A program made the position numbers and the translations under genes. The notes under the pieces are model-generated. The model ran no database searches, was not told where the DNA came from, and saw only the letters and a program-made list of their open reading frames with translations. Below, piece after piece: positions 47,995 to 58,439 of a stretch of 64,000 nucleotides of DNA; within the stretch, counting starts at the first letter, position 1, and every line of letters begins with the position of its first letter. The stretch lies in NCBI GenBank assembly GCA_008973525.1, contig WACJ01000007.1:620001-684000 (forward strand). The letters run 5' to 3'. The DNA is from Stenopsyche tienmushanensis (Eukaryota > Arthropoda > Insecta > Trichoptera > Stenopsychidae).

Positions 47995-48190
47995 AATTAA
48001 CCGTCTCGCGGTTAAGCGATTGGACTCAATTTACTTGAACTCAATCATCTTGAGTTCAAATCTACAGGAGGTGTGACTGGCAATCACATTTTTAAAACAT
48101 ATATTTGCTATGGAAAACCATGTAAAAATGGTTGGCAATAGTCCTATTAAAGAGATTGCTGAAAGCCACTCAAGTGAAATAAAGACATAT
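47995..48190 (+). repeat. tRNA-Leu/Ser-like SINE, plus-strand copy
   Basis: Best copy of the family. CGCGGTTAAGCGATTGGACT resembles the D-loop region of a class II tRNA, with GCGGTTAAG and GGACTCAA as in tRNA-Leu. The B-box-like GAGTTCAAATCTAC follows. The shared body (GGTGTGACTGGCAAT, ACATTTTTAA, ACCATGTAAAA, GAAAGCCACT) aligns with the minus-strand copy at 7433-7615. Confidence 0.75.
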
Positions 48191-48419
48191 TTTTGATGTC
48201 CTTTTATTAGAAAAATAAAGAACATATTTGTGCATCCTTCATGTGGATTATTGAGGTAGTATATTCTTAAAAATCTCATGCCCTTTATCGATATTTTATG
48301 GCAACGTTGGGGTCGTATAAATCAAAGCTATTTATATGGCTAAGAGAATTTTAATTCAGGTCTAAAGAATGTTGTTTAGCTGAGCGTTGGAACTATAAAT
48401 CGGTAGTCGCAGTTAATCT
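48191..48419. other. AT-rich gap after SINE
   Basis: Nothing recognised. Could include a SINE tail near 48180-48260. Confidence 0.35.
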
Positions 48420-48790
48420 TCTAAATAGGCTCCTTAAGCCACCCTTTCGGGTTAGGAAAGATTTAATATTCTCAAGTGTCTAGTATTCGGGTCCCAATCC
48501 GTTGGGGGTGGCGAGCCGACGCACGGTGACGCCCACAGCATGTAAGGGGAACCCCCGACCACCCCTACGAGTGCGAGGTAACTACAAGGTAGCTACACAG
48601 AGCAACGCACGTAGAGGCCTACAGCCAGGCAATCCATATTAAGTGAAACGTGTATTGGGGCGCTGTGGAGCGTGCAACTTAGCGGCGCGTGATCAAATTC
48701 ACCAATATGCATAAACACTGCACTCCACATTTAAGGCATTTGCCTGCTCCAGTGTTCCAGCTATATGTTACAGGACATCGCTTTTAAATA
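48420..48790. other. GC-rich island, no open frame
   Basis: About 370 bp of high-complexity, GC-rich sequence with CCGTTGGGGGTGGCGAGCCG, GGGGAACCCCCGACCACCCC and GCGGCGCGTGATC. An inverted GGGGGT...ACCCCC pairing is possible. No frame of 60 codons exists despite the GC content, so it is not an exon. Candidates are a structured non-coding RNA, an old repeat or a regulatory element. Confidence 0.35.
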
Positions 48791-49642
48791 AAACTGTTAT
48801 ATGTGTATCCTTTCTACGAGATAGTCTAAACTACTCCGGCTAAACCATCTGAATTTGAATGGAAACACTCTGCCATATTTTGTTCCATACGGCATCGACC
48901 ATTTTAGAAAATGAAAAAAGGTTATGCTATTTTATATCAAAGTTACTAGAGAAAAGCTTCTTGGTTTACTTAATATGCATATGGAGACCATTTCCACGTA
49001 CATTTCGCTTCTGAAGCGCATTTCGCTACAATTCTGAAGAAGTTAGAATCGTGTTGTTCTTTTATAATTTCAAAGACTAACCAATATCACAAATATAAAA
49101 TGGCTAGAAAAAAGGAAAGTTGATATTATTATTAAATCATATAATGTGAGTTAATACTAAGATATTATAACATATTATTATAGCTATTAAAATATTATCT
49201 GTATGAGCTATGTGAGGGCATCATAGGATTACACGTCAATACTAACTGTAAATAATAGGGTAACTCCTGAAAGGTCGTTTTCAAAGGAATGAATTTTCAA
49301 TTGTACTGAACAGTGTACGTACTGAATATATAGCTTTATTGATCAAATAAATTAAATCTAAAAATATATAAAATATAAATTGGTAATATACTTATATTAT
49401 TATGTCAAACTATTTAATTAATTATATTTTAATATATTTTTGCATATGTAAATTAAACCACAAGTACATCGTGACAAAGCTAAACTCTAATGTATGTGAG
49501 ACAGCGATATTATTTGTGTAATTATTCCTACAAAGCTGATTATTTCTCATTTTGTTGTTTTAATATTGCAAGCACACAAAACGGCAATCTAACGTGATTA
49601 TGTTGTTGCCAATATTTATAACAATTTTTGAGACCTGTAAAT
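48791..49642. other. AT-rich stretch, nothing recognised
   Basis: No supported feature. Confidence 0.45.
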
Positions 49643-49950
49643 AAATATTATATACGTATCTCATGCCTACAATACTAAAACTATGTTGGAGTTGCTTATA
49701 ATAAATATTACATGCACTTAATATAGAAATGTTTCGAAAGTTACAATACTTCAATCAAGTTCCCGCATTACAACTTTAATCACATCTACCAAAGCTCTAG
49801 CCACCTTATATCGAAAGAAGACGACATTTATTTAACAATAATTAACGTACTGACTGAAGAAAAATTAGCTTTGTAGAAATTGATGCAAAATTTCGGTTAC
49901 AGACGTGTTTAAATGGTTTACATCAAATTAAGGCTGATTATAGCTTATCA
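49643..49950. repeat. Unclassified interspersed repeat, shorter copy
   Basis: Second copy of the repeat at 44380-44846, lacking a central segment. Similarity stops at TAGCTTATCA, where the hAT terminus CAGTGTTTCTC begins. The last eight bases, GCTTATCA, would be the left half of a hAT 8-bp target duplication. The right half is not found in the window. Confidence 0.75.
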
Positions 49951-50640
49951 CAGTGTTTCTCAACCGGTGTACCGCGGTGCACTGGTGCACCGCGAGCTTA
50001 TTATATAATAAGTGCACCGCGAAAAAGTTGGTAAAAACGAAAAATTCTGCAAAACAGTGAAAACCGAAAAAGTCGTTGGCGAAATTATGAAAGTCAACGA
50101 AAGAGTTAATGTAATTTTGGATTAGCCAAATCAATTGCGCGTATGTTAACCGTTTAACGTAGACTTTGGGTATTCTACGCCTCGCAGCCGCAGTCTGTTC
50201 AAAGTGGAGTAAATAAACATGCTGTGGAGAAACAATCGTCTTTGAAATCCAGCACCATCACCCTGTGGAATCCTTCTCGTCAACGTTACGGGAGACGCGG
50301 CAGTCGCAGGCCGTCAGAAGCTCTATGAACGGAGGTAACTGGGACTGGTCGACAGAAGCAACACGAACATAACTGGGCCCCGGTATTCAGCTGAGACTTC
50401 TCGCCTACGTTACAATGGATAAATTTATTACCAAACGAAATCGTGAATCAGACCAAAATATTAATAACACAGGGAGTACAAGTGAAAGAAGTAGTGACGA
50501 TATTACTAGACATCATACGTCTCATACAAAAGAAAATGTATCCAGTAAAATCAGAAAAAATAATCGACAATATTCTGAAGAATATTTATGTTTCGGTTTT
50601 ACGTATTTTTACGCATTATGTATTCAACTCAAAGTATGAG
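49951..50640 (+). mobile_element. hAT element, 5' end with transposase start
   Basis: Begins CAGTGTTTCTCAACCGGTGT, the CAGNG-plus-TCTCAA type of hAT end. It is followed by a GC-rich subterminal hairpin (GCGGTGCAC/GTGCACCGC at 49974-49993) and a 16-bp palindrome (49997-50012). A leader of about 350 bp precedes an ATG at 50415. No matching right end is found, so the copy is truncated, losing similarity near 50600. Confidence 0.75.
50415..50639 (+). pseudogene. hAT transposase N-terminal fragment
   Basis: The 74-codon frame starts MDKFITKRNRESDQN, has a serine/threonine-rich linker, then RQYSEEYLCFGFT. The opening MDKF/W motif and the Y-x-E/D-x-YLxFGFT block are hallmarks of the ZBED5/SCAND3/GTF2IRD2-like group of hAT transposases, where a BED-type zinc finger follows. 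Here the match ends just after FGFT, so the zinc finger and catalytic domain are lost. Confidence 0.7.
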
Positions 50641-50676
50641 TATATTTGAAAACTTCGGTATTTCGGATTGATATTG

Positions 50677-50716
50677 CTCTATTCGAAAGACTTACCTAAA
50701 ACAAAGAATTTAAACA
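50677..50716 (-). promoter_or_regulatory. Minus-strand recursive-splice-site look-alike
   Basis: On the minus strand AAATTCTTTGTTTTAG is followed immediately by GTAAGTCTTTCG, with the AG/GT junction at 50696/50695. Both halves are close to consensus. No strong downstream donor within 100 nt is evident. It lies just beyond the hAT fragment and could derive from that element. Confidence 0.25.
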
Positions 50717-52320
50717 TCCATTAGACCAAATATTTTGTGTGTATATTTTAGATGACAAATTAAATGATAGCTCAAATTTATCTTGTAAATCTTATTATCC
50801 TTACCTGAGAGCTCTTACTGCATGAATTTTGAAGTCCTGGACACCTTTGGAATTTGGTTCACCAGCAGTTCTTTTGAACCACACTGTACAATTTTTCACA
50901 ACGTCCATCTATACTTAAGACTATTGATTGATCAAGGCTGGTCGATTTCGTAATCAAACAATTGCGGATTGCTTTTATATTAAACACGATTTCATACCTG
51001 AAATTAAATATTTGACACATTTTAGTCCAATTATTTAGCTGATGATATATTTTTAAAATGATATATGATGTATTTTCTTTAATCTAAGGAAAAATTGATG
51101 CTTAATGAAACTTTTAGCTATGAAATGCTAAATGAATCACTTCCGAATATCGTATTTTACATATACTTTTGAATGGTAGTCGTGACTTTTAAAAAATGAT
51201 ACAAAAATAGGACCTAAATCCTACATCTTAAAATAGACATCTTGATTTTCCAATCCACTATGAGTATTATTTCCGATCTGTGTTCTTGAAATCTCAATGC
51301 AAACATTAAACATTTCGATAATAAGCCTAATAATCGTATTACAATATACTTAAAAACTATGACTACTTGCCTCAATATTTTAGCTGCATGACGATCAGGA
51401 TACAGTCTGGAACACGGATCACGTTCCGGAACGGCACAACACTCTGTGTATTAAAAAATATCATTTAACATACGCACATGCACATCCTAACCTGTCAAAA
51501 TAAAATATAGCTCTGCACCGAATATTGTTGCATAGCATATACTCGACGCCTAAACTAGACGGACAAATTGAAACGCATTTATGATAAATTATTAATATTT
51601 ATAAGAAAAACTATTTTTTAAAAATCATGGGATTAAATAAGCTGCTGCGATATATTCCCAAAAATATTATTTTTCAAGAAAAATCACCATCCTTTTCGTT
51701 GCATAAATATATTATTTTTTAATGAATTTCAAATTTGATAAAAATATTTTTGGGAATATATCAAAAGAGCTCATCTCAGAGAGAATCTCATGCATTCTTT
51801 CAATAGTTTTTCATAATAATTTTCATTTAGTATTAATACATTTATATTCGTACGCTCAGTTGAGCCGTCGAATTAAGCTAGGCGACAATCAGTGCGTGTT
51901 CGGTTCTTAGGTTATACGGTTTGGCTTAATCGTCAGAGGGATATATCTTAATAAATAAAGTGCAGTGTTGTTCCAGAATGCGTCCCGTACTCCAGGATCT
52001 ATCCTGAACGTCATGCAGCGTCGATACTCAGGCAAGTGTTCTTAGTTTTTAAGTGTTTTGTACTGCGACTTATAGTAAATTGGAGGATCCTTGATGTCTA
52101 TTTTAAGATGTAGGATTTAAAGCCGATAAATTATGTTTTTTTTAAAGCCACGATAAACTTTTGATTTTATTGTCACAATAGACTTATGTCACATAGAGTG
52201 CGGAATAAGATGTCGATGGTTGAATACAGTAGGATGGTTTCAATGGGTATCTGATGAGCTGTGCGCCTGGTCGTGGCGGAATCTTCAAATCGTCATGCAG
52301 TCTGACCGCTGAGGAAAGAT
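50717..52320. other. AT-rich stretch; LTR-like patch near 51850-52040
   Basis: Mostly AT-rich. The patch at 51850-52040 is more complex and includes AATAAATAAAGTGCAGTG, a polyadenylation-style motif followed by unrelated GC-rich sequence, as in some LTRs. No paired repeat or primer-binding site was found, so it stays unclassified. The stretch 52190-52320 adjoins the LINE tail. Confidence 0.3.
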
Positions 52321-52880
52321 TCATAATCATCATCATCATCATCAGTCTGTGTTCGTCCACCGTTGAACGCATGAGTCTTCATCCCTCTCGATCCTCCGCT
52401 TTCCGCGTCCAGCTTCATCCTGCCATTCTTTCGATGTCGTCAGTCTTACAGGGGTCTCCACTCCAACACTTTTCTTCACCATCGACCGTCGTTTCTTCGA
52501 CACATTTGTCTCCCCCATTGCCACTTGAGTGTGTCAATTCTTTCAGTAGCGTCTACTACTCGAGTTCTTCTTCGGATATCCTCGTTTCTGATTCTATATA
52601 ATAAATACACTCCGAGCATAGATCTCTCTATGGCACGCTGGGAAAACTTTATTCTGTGTAAAATGCCTGATATTAGATTCCACGTCTTCGTGGGTTAACA
52701 CTGGGACGATGCGTTGGTTAAATGCTGCCATCCCAGTGGTATTCGTCTGTCAATTTCTGTTGAGATGTATTACTTGTCCCAGATAAGTGTATTCATTTTT
52801 AACCTCAATTTGTGTTTCCCCAATGGATATCGTCCCGAAGGTCTGAGAATTGTGACTATTTATCATGGCTTGGCTTTCCA
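52321..52880 (-). pseudogene. RTE-like non-LTR retrotransposon, 3' end
   Basis: On the minus strand the translation contains YTYLGQVIHLNRN, a decayed middle, then RIRNEDIRRRTRVVDATERI, DTLKWQW and DDIERMAG, ending SWTRKAEDRE. This order (YLG motif, RxRNEDIRRRT, LKWxWAGH-like, DDI+xxAG, W...A+DR) is the C-terminal part of RTE/BovB-like endonuclease-reverse transcriptase ORFs. At least three frameshifts or stops break it. The element ends in a short GAT trinucleotide run (52321-52344), as RTE tails do. The RT catalytic core and endonuclease are missing: 5'-truncated. Confidence 0.75.
52322..52344. repeat. (ATC)n trinucleotide tail of the LINE
   Basis: A run of ATC units at the 3' end of the minus-strand LINE. 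Read on the minus strand it is (GAT)n directly after the decayed C-terminus, consistent with a short microsatellite tail and not poly-A. Confidence 0.75.
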
Positions 52881-53439
52881 TGTTGAATTGAATATATTTA
52901 GTTTAATTTATAAGACGAAAATTCTCAAAGATTATATTAAATATGAAAATGTCTTAAAATTCCTCTCTGACGCCATTTGAGAAGCATATCCTAAAGCAAT
53001 AATAGCAATTTTCAAATCTAAAATCTTTGAAGTTGTAAAATCATTATTATACGGGTATATAGCCGAAAACCAGCCATAACTTAAATTACGACCAGCCCTA
53101 CAGACGTTACATAAGAACTATTATTGTTTCATTTTTAAAAAAAGATTGGAAGCCCAGAATTTCTTTAGATTTGATATAACTATCAATAATATTAAATCTT
53201 TTCATTAGGATCATCTTACACCATGATGAGCATAAAATTGAAATAATAATATATGTAACACGAATATATCTGAGTATGAACCCCCATTAATTATTTCTAA
53301 AATTCTCTTGAACAGCAATAGAAACTATCAAAGAAATTGTCGTCAGATTTGATACATAGTAGGTATAAAAATCGATTCATTGAAATTAAGGATTATACGA
53401 CTAATAAAACTGTATATAAACGGGTTGTTGAGGTGTTAT
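52881..53439. other. AT-rich stretch, nothing recognised
   Basis: No supported feature. Confidence 0.45.
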
Positions 53440-53680
53440 AGAAATGACACTTGACTCTATGCCACATTGACCTCAAAACGGTGTTCCATTGAGGTCTCAC
53501 AATAAAGCGATGTGTGTGCATTGATATAAAATTCATTGTCAATGTCACATGGAAGATACCGAAACACGAGCGGGACACAATGGCCCAGACAATGGCGGTT
53601 GTGGGAATATGCTTTTATATATGCCGAGAATGGAGCTCTGCGTGTAGGCTCCGGGTCAAGTACACGTTCCACAACCATCG
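53440..53680. promoter_or_regulatory. Island with tandem Sox sites and an inverted repeat
   Basis: ACAATGGC occurs at 53577-53584 and again at 53589-53596; ACAATGG is the Sox consensus. An inverted pair GACCTCAA...TTGAGGTC lies near 53470-53497, carrying nuclear-receptor-like TGACCT/AGGTC half-sites. Short frames on both strands are unassigned. 53681-54420 after it is AT-rich. Confidence 0.3.
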
Positions 53681-54420
53681 CAGATTCGCCAATTACTCAT
53701 CCATAATCATTTGTTTACATTTACAAATATACTTGTGTAAATATTAATAATAAGTTGAGTTTTGTGTGCAAATTGAAAAAATCCATTTCCATTAAAAAAT
53801 AATACACTTTTAGCTAACGCCAACCAAGAATAATATCTCAAATTAAAACTCAAACTAGAACAAAACTAATTTAAAAATTGATTTTTGCAAAAAGAAAATA
53901 ATAGGATTATAGTTGAGATAAAATGTCGCGGACAGCCAAATTTCCCAGAGTTTTTATATACAGATTCTAATATGTTATTTTATTTGGAAAATTAATTTTG
54001 ATGTATAAATTAAGGTGAATATTTTCAGTTCGAAATATTAAAAATTGACAGTTGAAATCATAAAAATAACTACTATATTGAAACTTGAACTATAATAGAA
54101 ATATGTAGTTTACTCACAAATAGATATTTTTTGACTATGTCACTAAATATTACTTTTTTTCCTAAAAAAAACTATGGATTTTATTATTTTTCTCGAAATG
54201 CAAAGTTATTTAAATATAGCCGAACTCCATGGAGATTTTTCTAGAGAAATAATTTATTAAACTGCAATTTTTCATTGTTTTCCATGTATGTTTAAACGAA
54301 AAAAAGACAATCTAAATCATAGTCGTCAAACTCAAAAATAAGATTAGACAGGCCACACAAAAAATGCAAAAATTTTCATAGAAATGTAGGTTTATTTCTA
54401 TATATAAATTTGAGATCTTC

Positions 54421-54700
54421 TATACCCGGTCGGCCCTCGATTAGTATGGTTTTCTATTACGATTTCACTATTAAGCGGCATCGGGTCACAGAAAGACCTA
54501 GTTTTTCAATTGAAGATATTTCAACCGCGATTTCTACATGCCGCATAAAAAAGAATATCGTCTATTATAAAGGATGAACGTATTCTTTGAACACTTTCTT
54601 AGATCCCTTGAATTACGCGGTATCAAAGTGCGCGTCTTCCACGCCTAGAGGTAAATTCGCCACTGGTATAGAAATAAAAAAAAGGACAATTTAATGTTTT
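54421..54700. other. Mixed stretch beside the hAT relic, Tigger-like edge
   Basis: CGGTCGGCCCTCGATTAGTA near 54427 resembles a pogo/Tigger-type terminus (CAGTCGNCCCTCG). The remainder may be the 3' untranslated part of the hAT relic to the right. Confidence 0.25.
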
Positions 54701-55345
54701 CTTCCTGACACTTTCTCACACGAATCTCTTATCTGCTACTTTTTTTCTACTTCAGGGGCAATACTGCTAGCAGTGATTACTTTCAAAACTGTCCCCACGG
54801 TGAACATCGTTTATGCTGAATCTGGCTGGAGACTTATTTCCTTTCATAAGTGAAAATATCTGCTCACACCGATAAATACTTCCAAATATGCACCGAGTTT
54901 TGGTTCCAAATATAATAAAATGTGTATGGTGAATCTTAGATCCACCGAAAATTTCGCCTTTTTTTATTGTAGTATCGCCAAGAAGCCCTTGTTTTTTCTA
55001 GCCATTGAAGCAGCGCCAACTGTAGTTAAGAAAGTTAATTTTGACAGGGATAGATTGTATTTTTACAGAATTTCATAAATACTATCAAATATATCTTGTC
55101 TTGTAGTAGTGACGCGCATCGATACCAGTTCCAATCATTCTTCCAGTGTTGATATTCCTACCACAAGCACGAAGGAAAACAGCTAATTGAACTACGTCCC
55201 TGATGTCCATATTCTCGTCACAGGGAATAGAAAATCCTTGGAAACGTGTCATCATTATCTAAGTAATACCACACTTTTTTGATAGTATTCATTTTGTTGA
55301 CTTGAGCAGCAAAAATATTGTTGTGGGCCGCAAATATAACAGTAG
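54701..55345 (-). pseudogene. hAT transposase relic with central deletion
   Basis: Minus-strand translation shows FSIPCDENMDIRDVVQLAVF (catalytic Asp block LxxDESTDxxDxxQL), then TTVGAASMARKNKGFLAIL (TTDGAPSMxGxxxGF), then FGSIYRCEQIFSLMKGNKSP and LKVITASSIAPE, the C-terminal dimerisation region. These are the conserved blocks of GTF2IRD2/SCAND3/ZBED5-like hAT transposases in the right order. Between the second and third blocks only about 100 bp remain where some hundreds of codons are usual. Several frameshifts and stops are present. Confidence 0.8.
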
Positions 55346-55717
55346 AAGAGAATCAAACGAAAACCTTCCTCCATCTTTTTTTCGTAAGCAACAATAAAAA
55401 GCACTCACTAAAAAAATATATTGCAAATCAGTCAGTCACAGTTAGTCCTGCCATATCTTTTTGATTGTGTGATATTTACTTTTTCATATTAATAATTTTA
55501 AAAATTAAGGTAAATCTGGATCGAGACGATTAATTGAAAATATCCTTTGAATTTAATAATATTTCAAAATGTAAGAATAAAGTTTGGTTCTTTTTTACGT
55601 ATATTAAGCTTTGGAATAGGAAATTTTAAAGATTAAAAACTTATTTTTCTTATACTGCTTAATCCGAAACTTTTCCAGAGTATAGTTCTCACCGGACACC
55701 TTTAAAAAATTAAAGAG
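55346..55717. other. AT-rich stretch, possible N-terminal hAT remnant
   Basis: Directly upstream (minus strand) of the hAT relic, but no BED finger or MDKF-type start is recognised. AT-rich beyond 55480. Confidence 0.3.
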
Positions 55718-56010
55718 GTGGTTCCACAATATAAAATTTTGCCCAACTCTTTTGTCTCGCAGGAGAGTTTTATCGTAGAAATTTATCAAGGACCAATTTA
55801 TCTTGTACCTGTTGTATTACAAGGCGCAAATGGTGGCGGCGGTGCCCCCGAGGCCCCCATGGCCGGCACTCTCACAGTTTTGTTTCGGAGCCCCATTCAA
55901 GGCGATTTGCTAATAACGCAGAGAAATTTTCACGGCGTTTTCCCCAATTTATCACGGTGATTTATTGTTTCACTTGGATTTTTCTCCGCCTTTGTGCACT
56001 TTCTCGTCTC
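55718..56010 (+). other. GC-rich island with an 80-codon frame
   Basis: The plus frame 55718-55960 has a Gly/Ala/Pro-rich centre (GGGGAPEAPMAG) and no recognised domain. The GC core is CGGCGGTGCCCCCGAGGCCC near 55837. Probably a regulatory or CpG-rich element; an exon is possible. 56011-56711 after it is AT-rich, with a TTTATTAATTTTAG acceptor-like motif near 56369. Confidence 0.25.
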
Positions 56011-56711
56011 CCTTTTCTACCAGCAAAGACCGGATAAATTTATTTAAAAATAAAAATAAACCTGTTCGTATCGTGGTTTACACTTTGCTTATTTATACCA
56101 ATCGAATTTACTAAGGTGATTTTATAAATAAATTCGTGTTTTTCTAATTTTTTAAAACCTAAGAATTCTTGTAGACCTTTTGTAGTTTATAATGGCATTG
56201 TTATAAAAAACACATACTGTTTAAAAACTTCTTTTCTCTACGCCTTGTCTCACCTAAATGGCAATCTACCAGTACTAAGTAGTGTACGAGTGTGAAATAT
56301 GTATGCACAGTTGACTAGGTACTTTTATCTATCTTTTCTTTTCTTTTTATTATTATTTATTAATTTTAGGTTAATTATTCGCAAGAAGACATTTAACTTC
56401 TTATTGTCCTCTAATTAAACATTTTTTTTAAAAATATTATAGTTAGTAATTAATATTTAATGTATTATCCCTAATCTTAAGTATAAACATATTGTAGGAA
56501 CGTGAATAGGCTGAATACATTAATTTGTTGCAGTATTTTTTCAAATACCTGTTATTACAATTATAATAACTATGATCAGGATCCGAATTATTTTTAAAGA
56601 ATTATTGTAAAACTATATTTTAATTTTTAAACAATAAATAAAATTCTTGATACTTGGAAGATAGAACTGAAATTTCATAGCTGAAATTGTAGCTACAAGA
56701 TGAAGCTATTT

Positions 56712-56812
56712 TTTGTTGTATAATAAAATAGGCAAACTACTGGTCTAGTGGTTGTTTCATTCTACGTATAGATAAATATATAATAGAGGCTTCACGGTGC
56801 ATGCACGTAGCG
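56712..56812 (+). repeat. Second tRNA-like short repeat, copy 2
   Basis: Aligns with 16099-16195. CTACTGGTCTAGTGGTTG gives the better A-box-like match here, including AGTGGTT as in tRNA-Glu/Asp genes. A TAGAGGC block follows 40 bases on. The two copies diverge after about 95 bp. Confidence 0.5.
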
Positions 56813-58439
56813 TGTCTCTTATTTTATAATCCACAACTAGAATTTTCCACAATCAAATACCAAAAAGTACTTAAAAAAATCAATATAAAGCTCTCATATA
56901 ATATTATATTTCATATCGATAATTTAAATCAATGAAAATGATCGACCGTAAGTGATTTACAAGTGATATTTTTATAGAAATGAAACTTCGATGAAATCTT
57001 TGGAATCAATGATTGCTTTCCATGTTGGATGGCATATACAATGTTACTAAAAAAAAGTATTGAAATCGGAGATATTTTGTATTTTTTTTTAATTTTTGTC
57101 ATAAACGACATTATAACTATTATTGTAAATTAAACTTTTGATTCTATTTAATATAAATTATTGATCTTCGTTTAATTTAACACTTATTTCAGTATTGACG
57201 TTTATCAAAATCAGGAAATCAAATTAAACCTAGTTCTAGAAAATCAACATAAAATATTATTCACCAGATATATTAGCACGTTGTTTAGCAGTTTGACTTT
57301 GAATCTGAACTATAAAAACAGGTTCAAGGGGTTAATCCACATTAACAATATTTTTTAATGTAACATAATCAAAATAATCTTAAGATGCTGTGGTATAAAG
57401 TCCAAAATTCACTTTAATTTTCATTAAAACCTCAAACTTTAAACTGTTTAAAATCTGAAAATATTAAGTGAATTTCTAATTCTTGAAATTACTTCTAATA
57501 TGAAATATTCAAGTTGTGTATTCAAACTGCTTATATATATACATAGAATAAGTTTAAATTTACAATCATTTGAAAGATATATGTAATATCATATTAAGAA
57601 ACTTGATCTTGAAAATGTACTCATCCGATTAGTTGATGCGCGGAAAATTTCACATGCTTATGACTCAATGTCTATTTTTCCGATTCGCTATGTCTAACTT
57701 TCTTTTACTAGTTTGTGAGATCTAATTCTTCTACATAGTATGTAGTTTCAGAGAAAGTTTTTTTTAGTATGTGGGGAGAAGAACTGATCAATGCTTTCAA
57801 AGTAATCGTAAATATTTTTTGGATCGAATATATCTCAATTTGATCGTTAGCGGCTTAAAAATCAGAAAGTATAATGCTTTTGGTCCATCGGAAAATACGA
57901 CATAAATGTATAGTATTTAGATTTTTTAACAAAACGTGATATACATAATCTTTACAGATTTAATTAGAGATAAATAATGAAACCCTTTTGAGTGATATTG
58001 TTACATAATGAAGCATAATTTATAATACTTCCATAATATATCAATATTTTGAAAGGAATGAAACATAACTAAGTATTATATTTTAAAATTACTTGATGCA
58101 TAAGGTGCTGTCAATTCTTTAAGTTTGATTTTAATTTCTCATTTTTTAAAAAGGGTCTTATGACCATTGTATGAGTCAGATGGTTTGACATAAGAGATTA
58201 AACAAAAAAGGACAAATAAAGAAAAAGGTTTTCTCAACGGGGAAGTCTTACTCGGTGTATATATTTTTTTGCTTAATGATAACAAAAGATTATTCGTTCT
58301 CTTAACGCATTAAAAACATCAAAGGAAAATTTTATTTATGAGATATAATTTTAAGAAAACGATCGTTTTAAAATATTTAAGCAACTTTTTTCACAAATAA
58401 TGCGAAGGAAAATTAGCGTCTAAGCATTTTTGAGGACAA
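56813..58439. other. AT-rich stretch, nothing recognised
   Basis: About 1.6 kb of low-complexity DNA with no supported feature. Confidence 0.5.

Noticed and set aside
50980..51005. Minus-strand TTAATTTCAG/GTATGA as a fourth recursive splice site
   Set aside because: The donor half is weaker than the consensus and no downstream donor or branch point stands out; kept only as a remark beside the 50696 site.
51850..52040. Solo LTR
   Set aside because: An AATAAATAAAG motif and mixed composition are suggestive, but no TG...CA borders, target duplication, primer-binding site or second copy could be supported.
52254..52601. 115-codon plus-strand frame (Ser-rich)
   Set aside because: It is the antisense shadow of the minus-strand RTE-like LINE tail, and its Ile run is the (ATC)n repeat.
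56235..56265. Minus-strand ATTTAG/GTGAGA as a recursive splice site
   Set aside because: There is no pyrimidine tract before the AG, so the match is probably chance.
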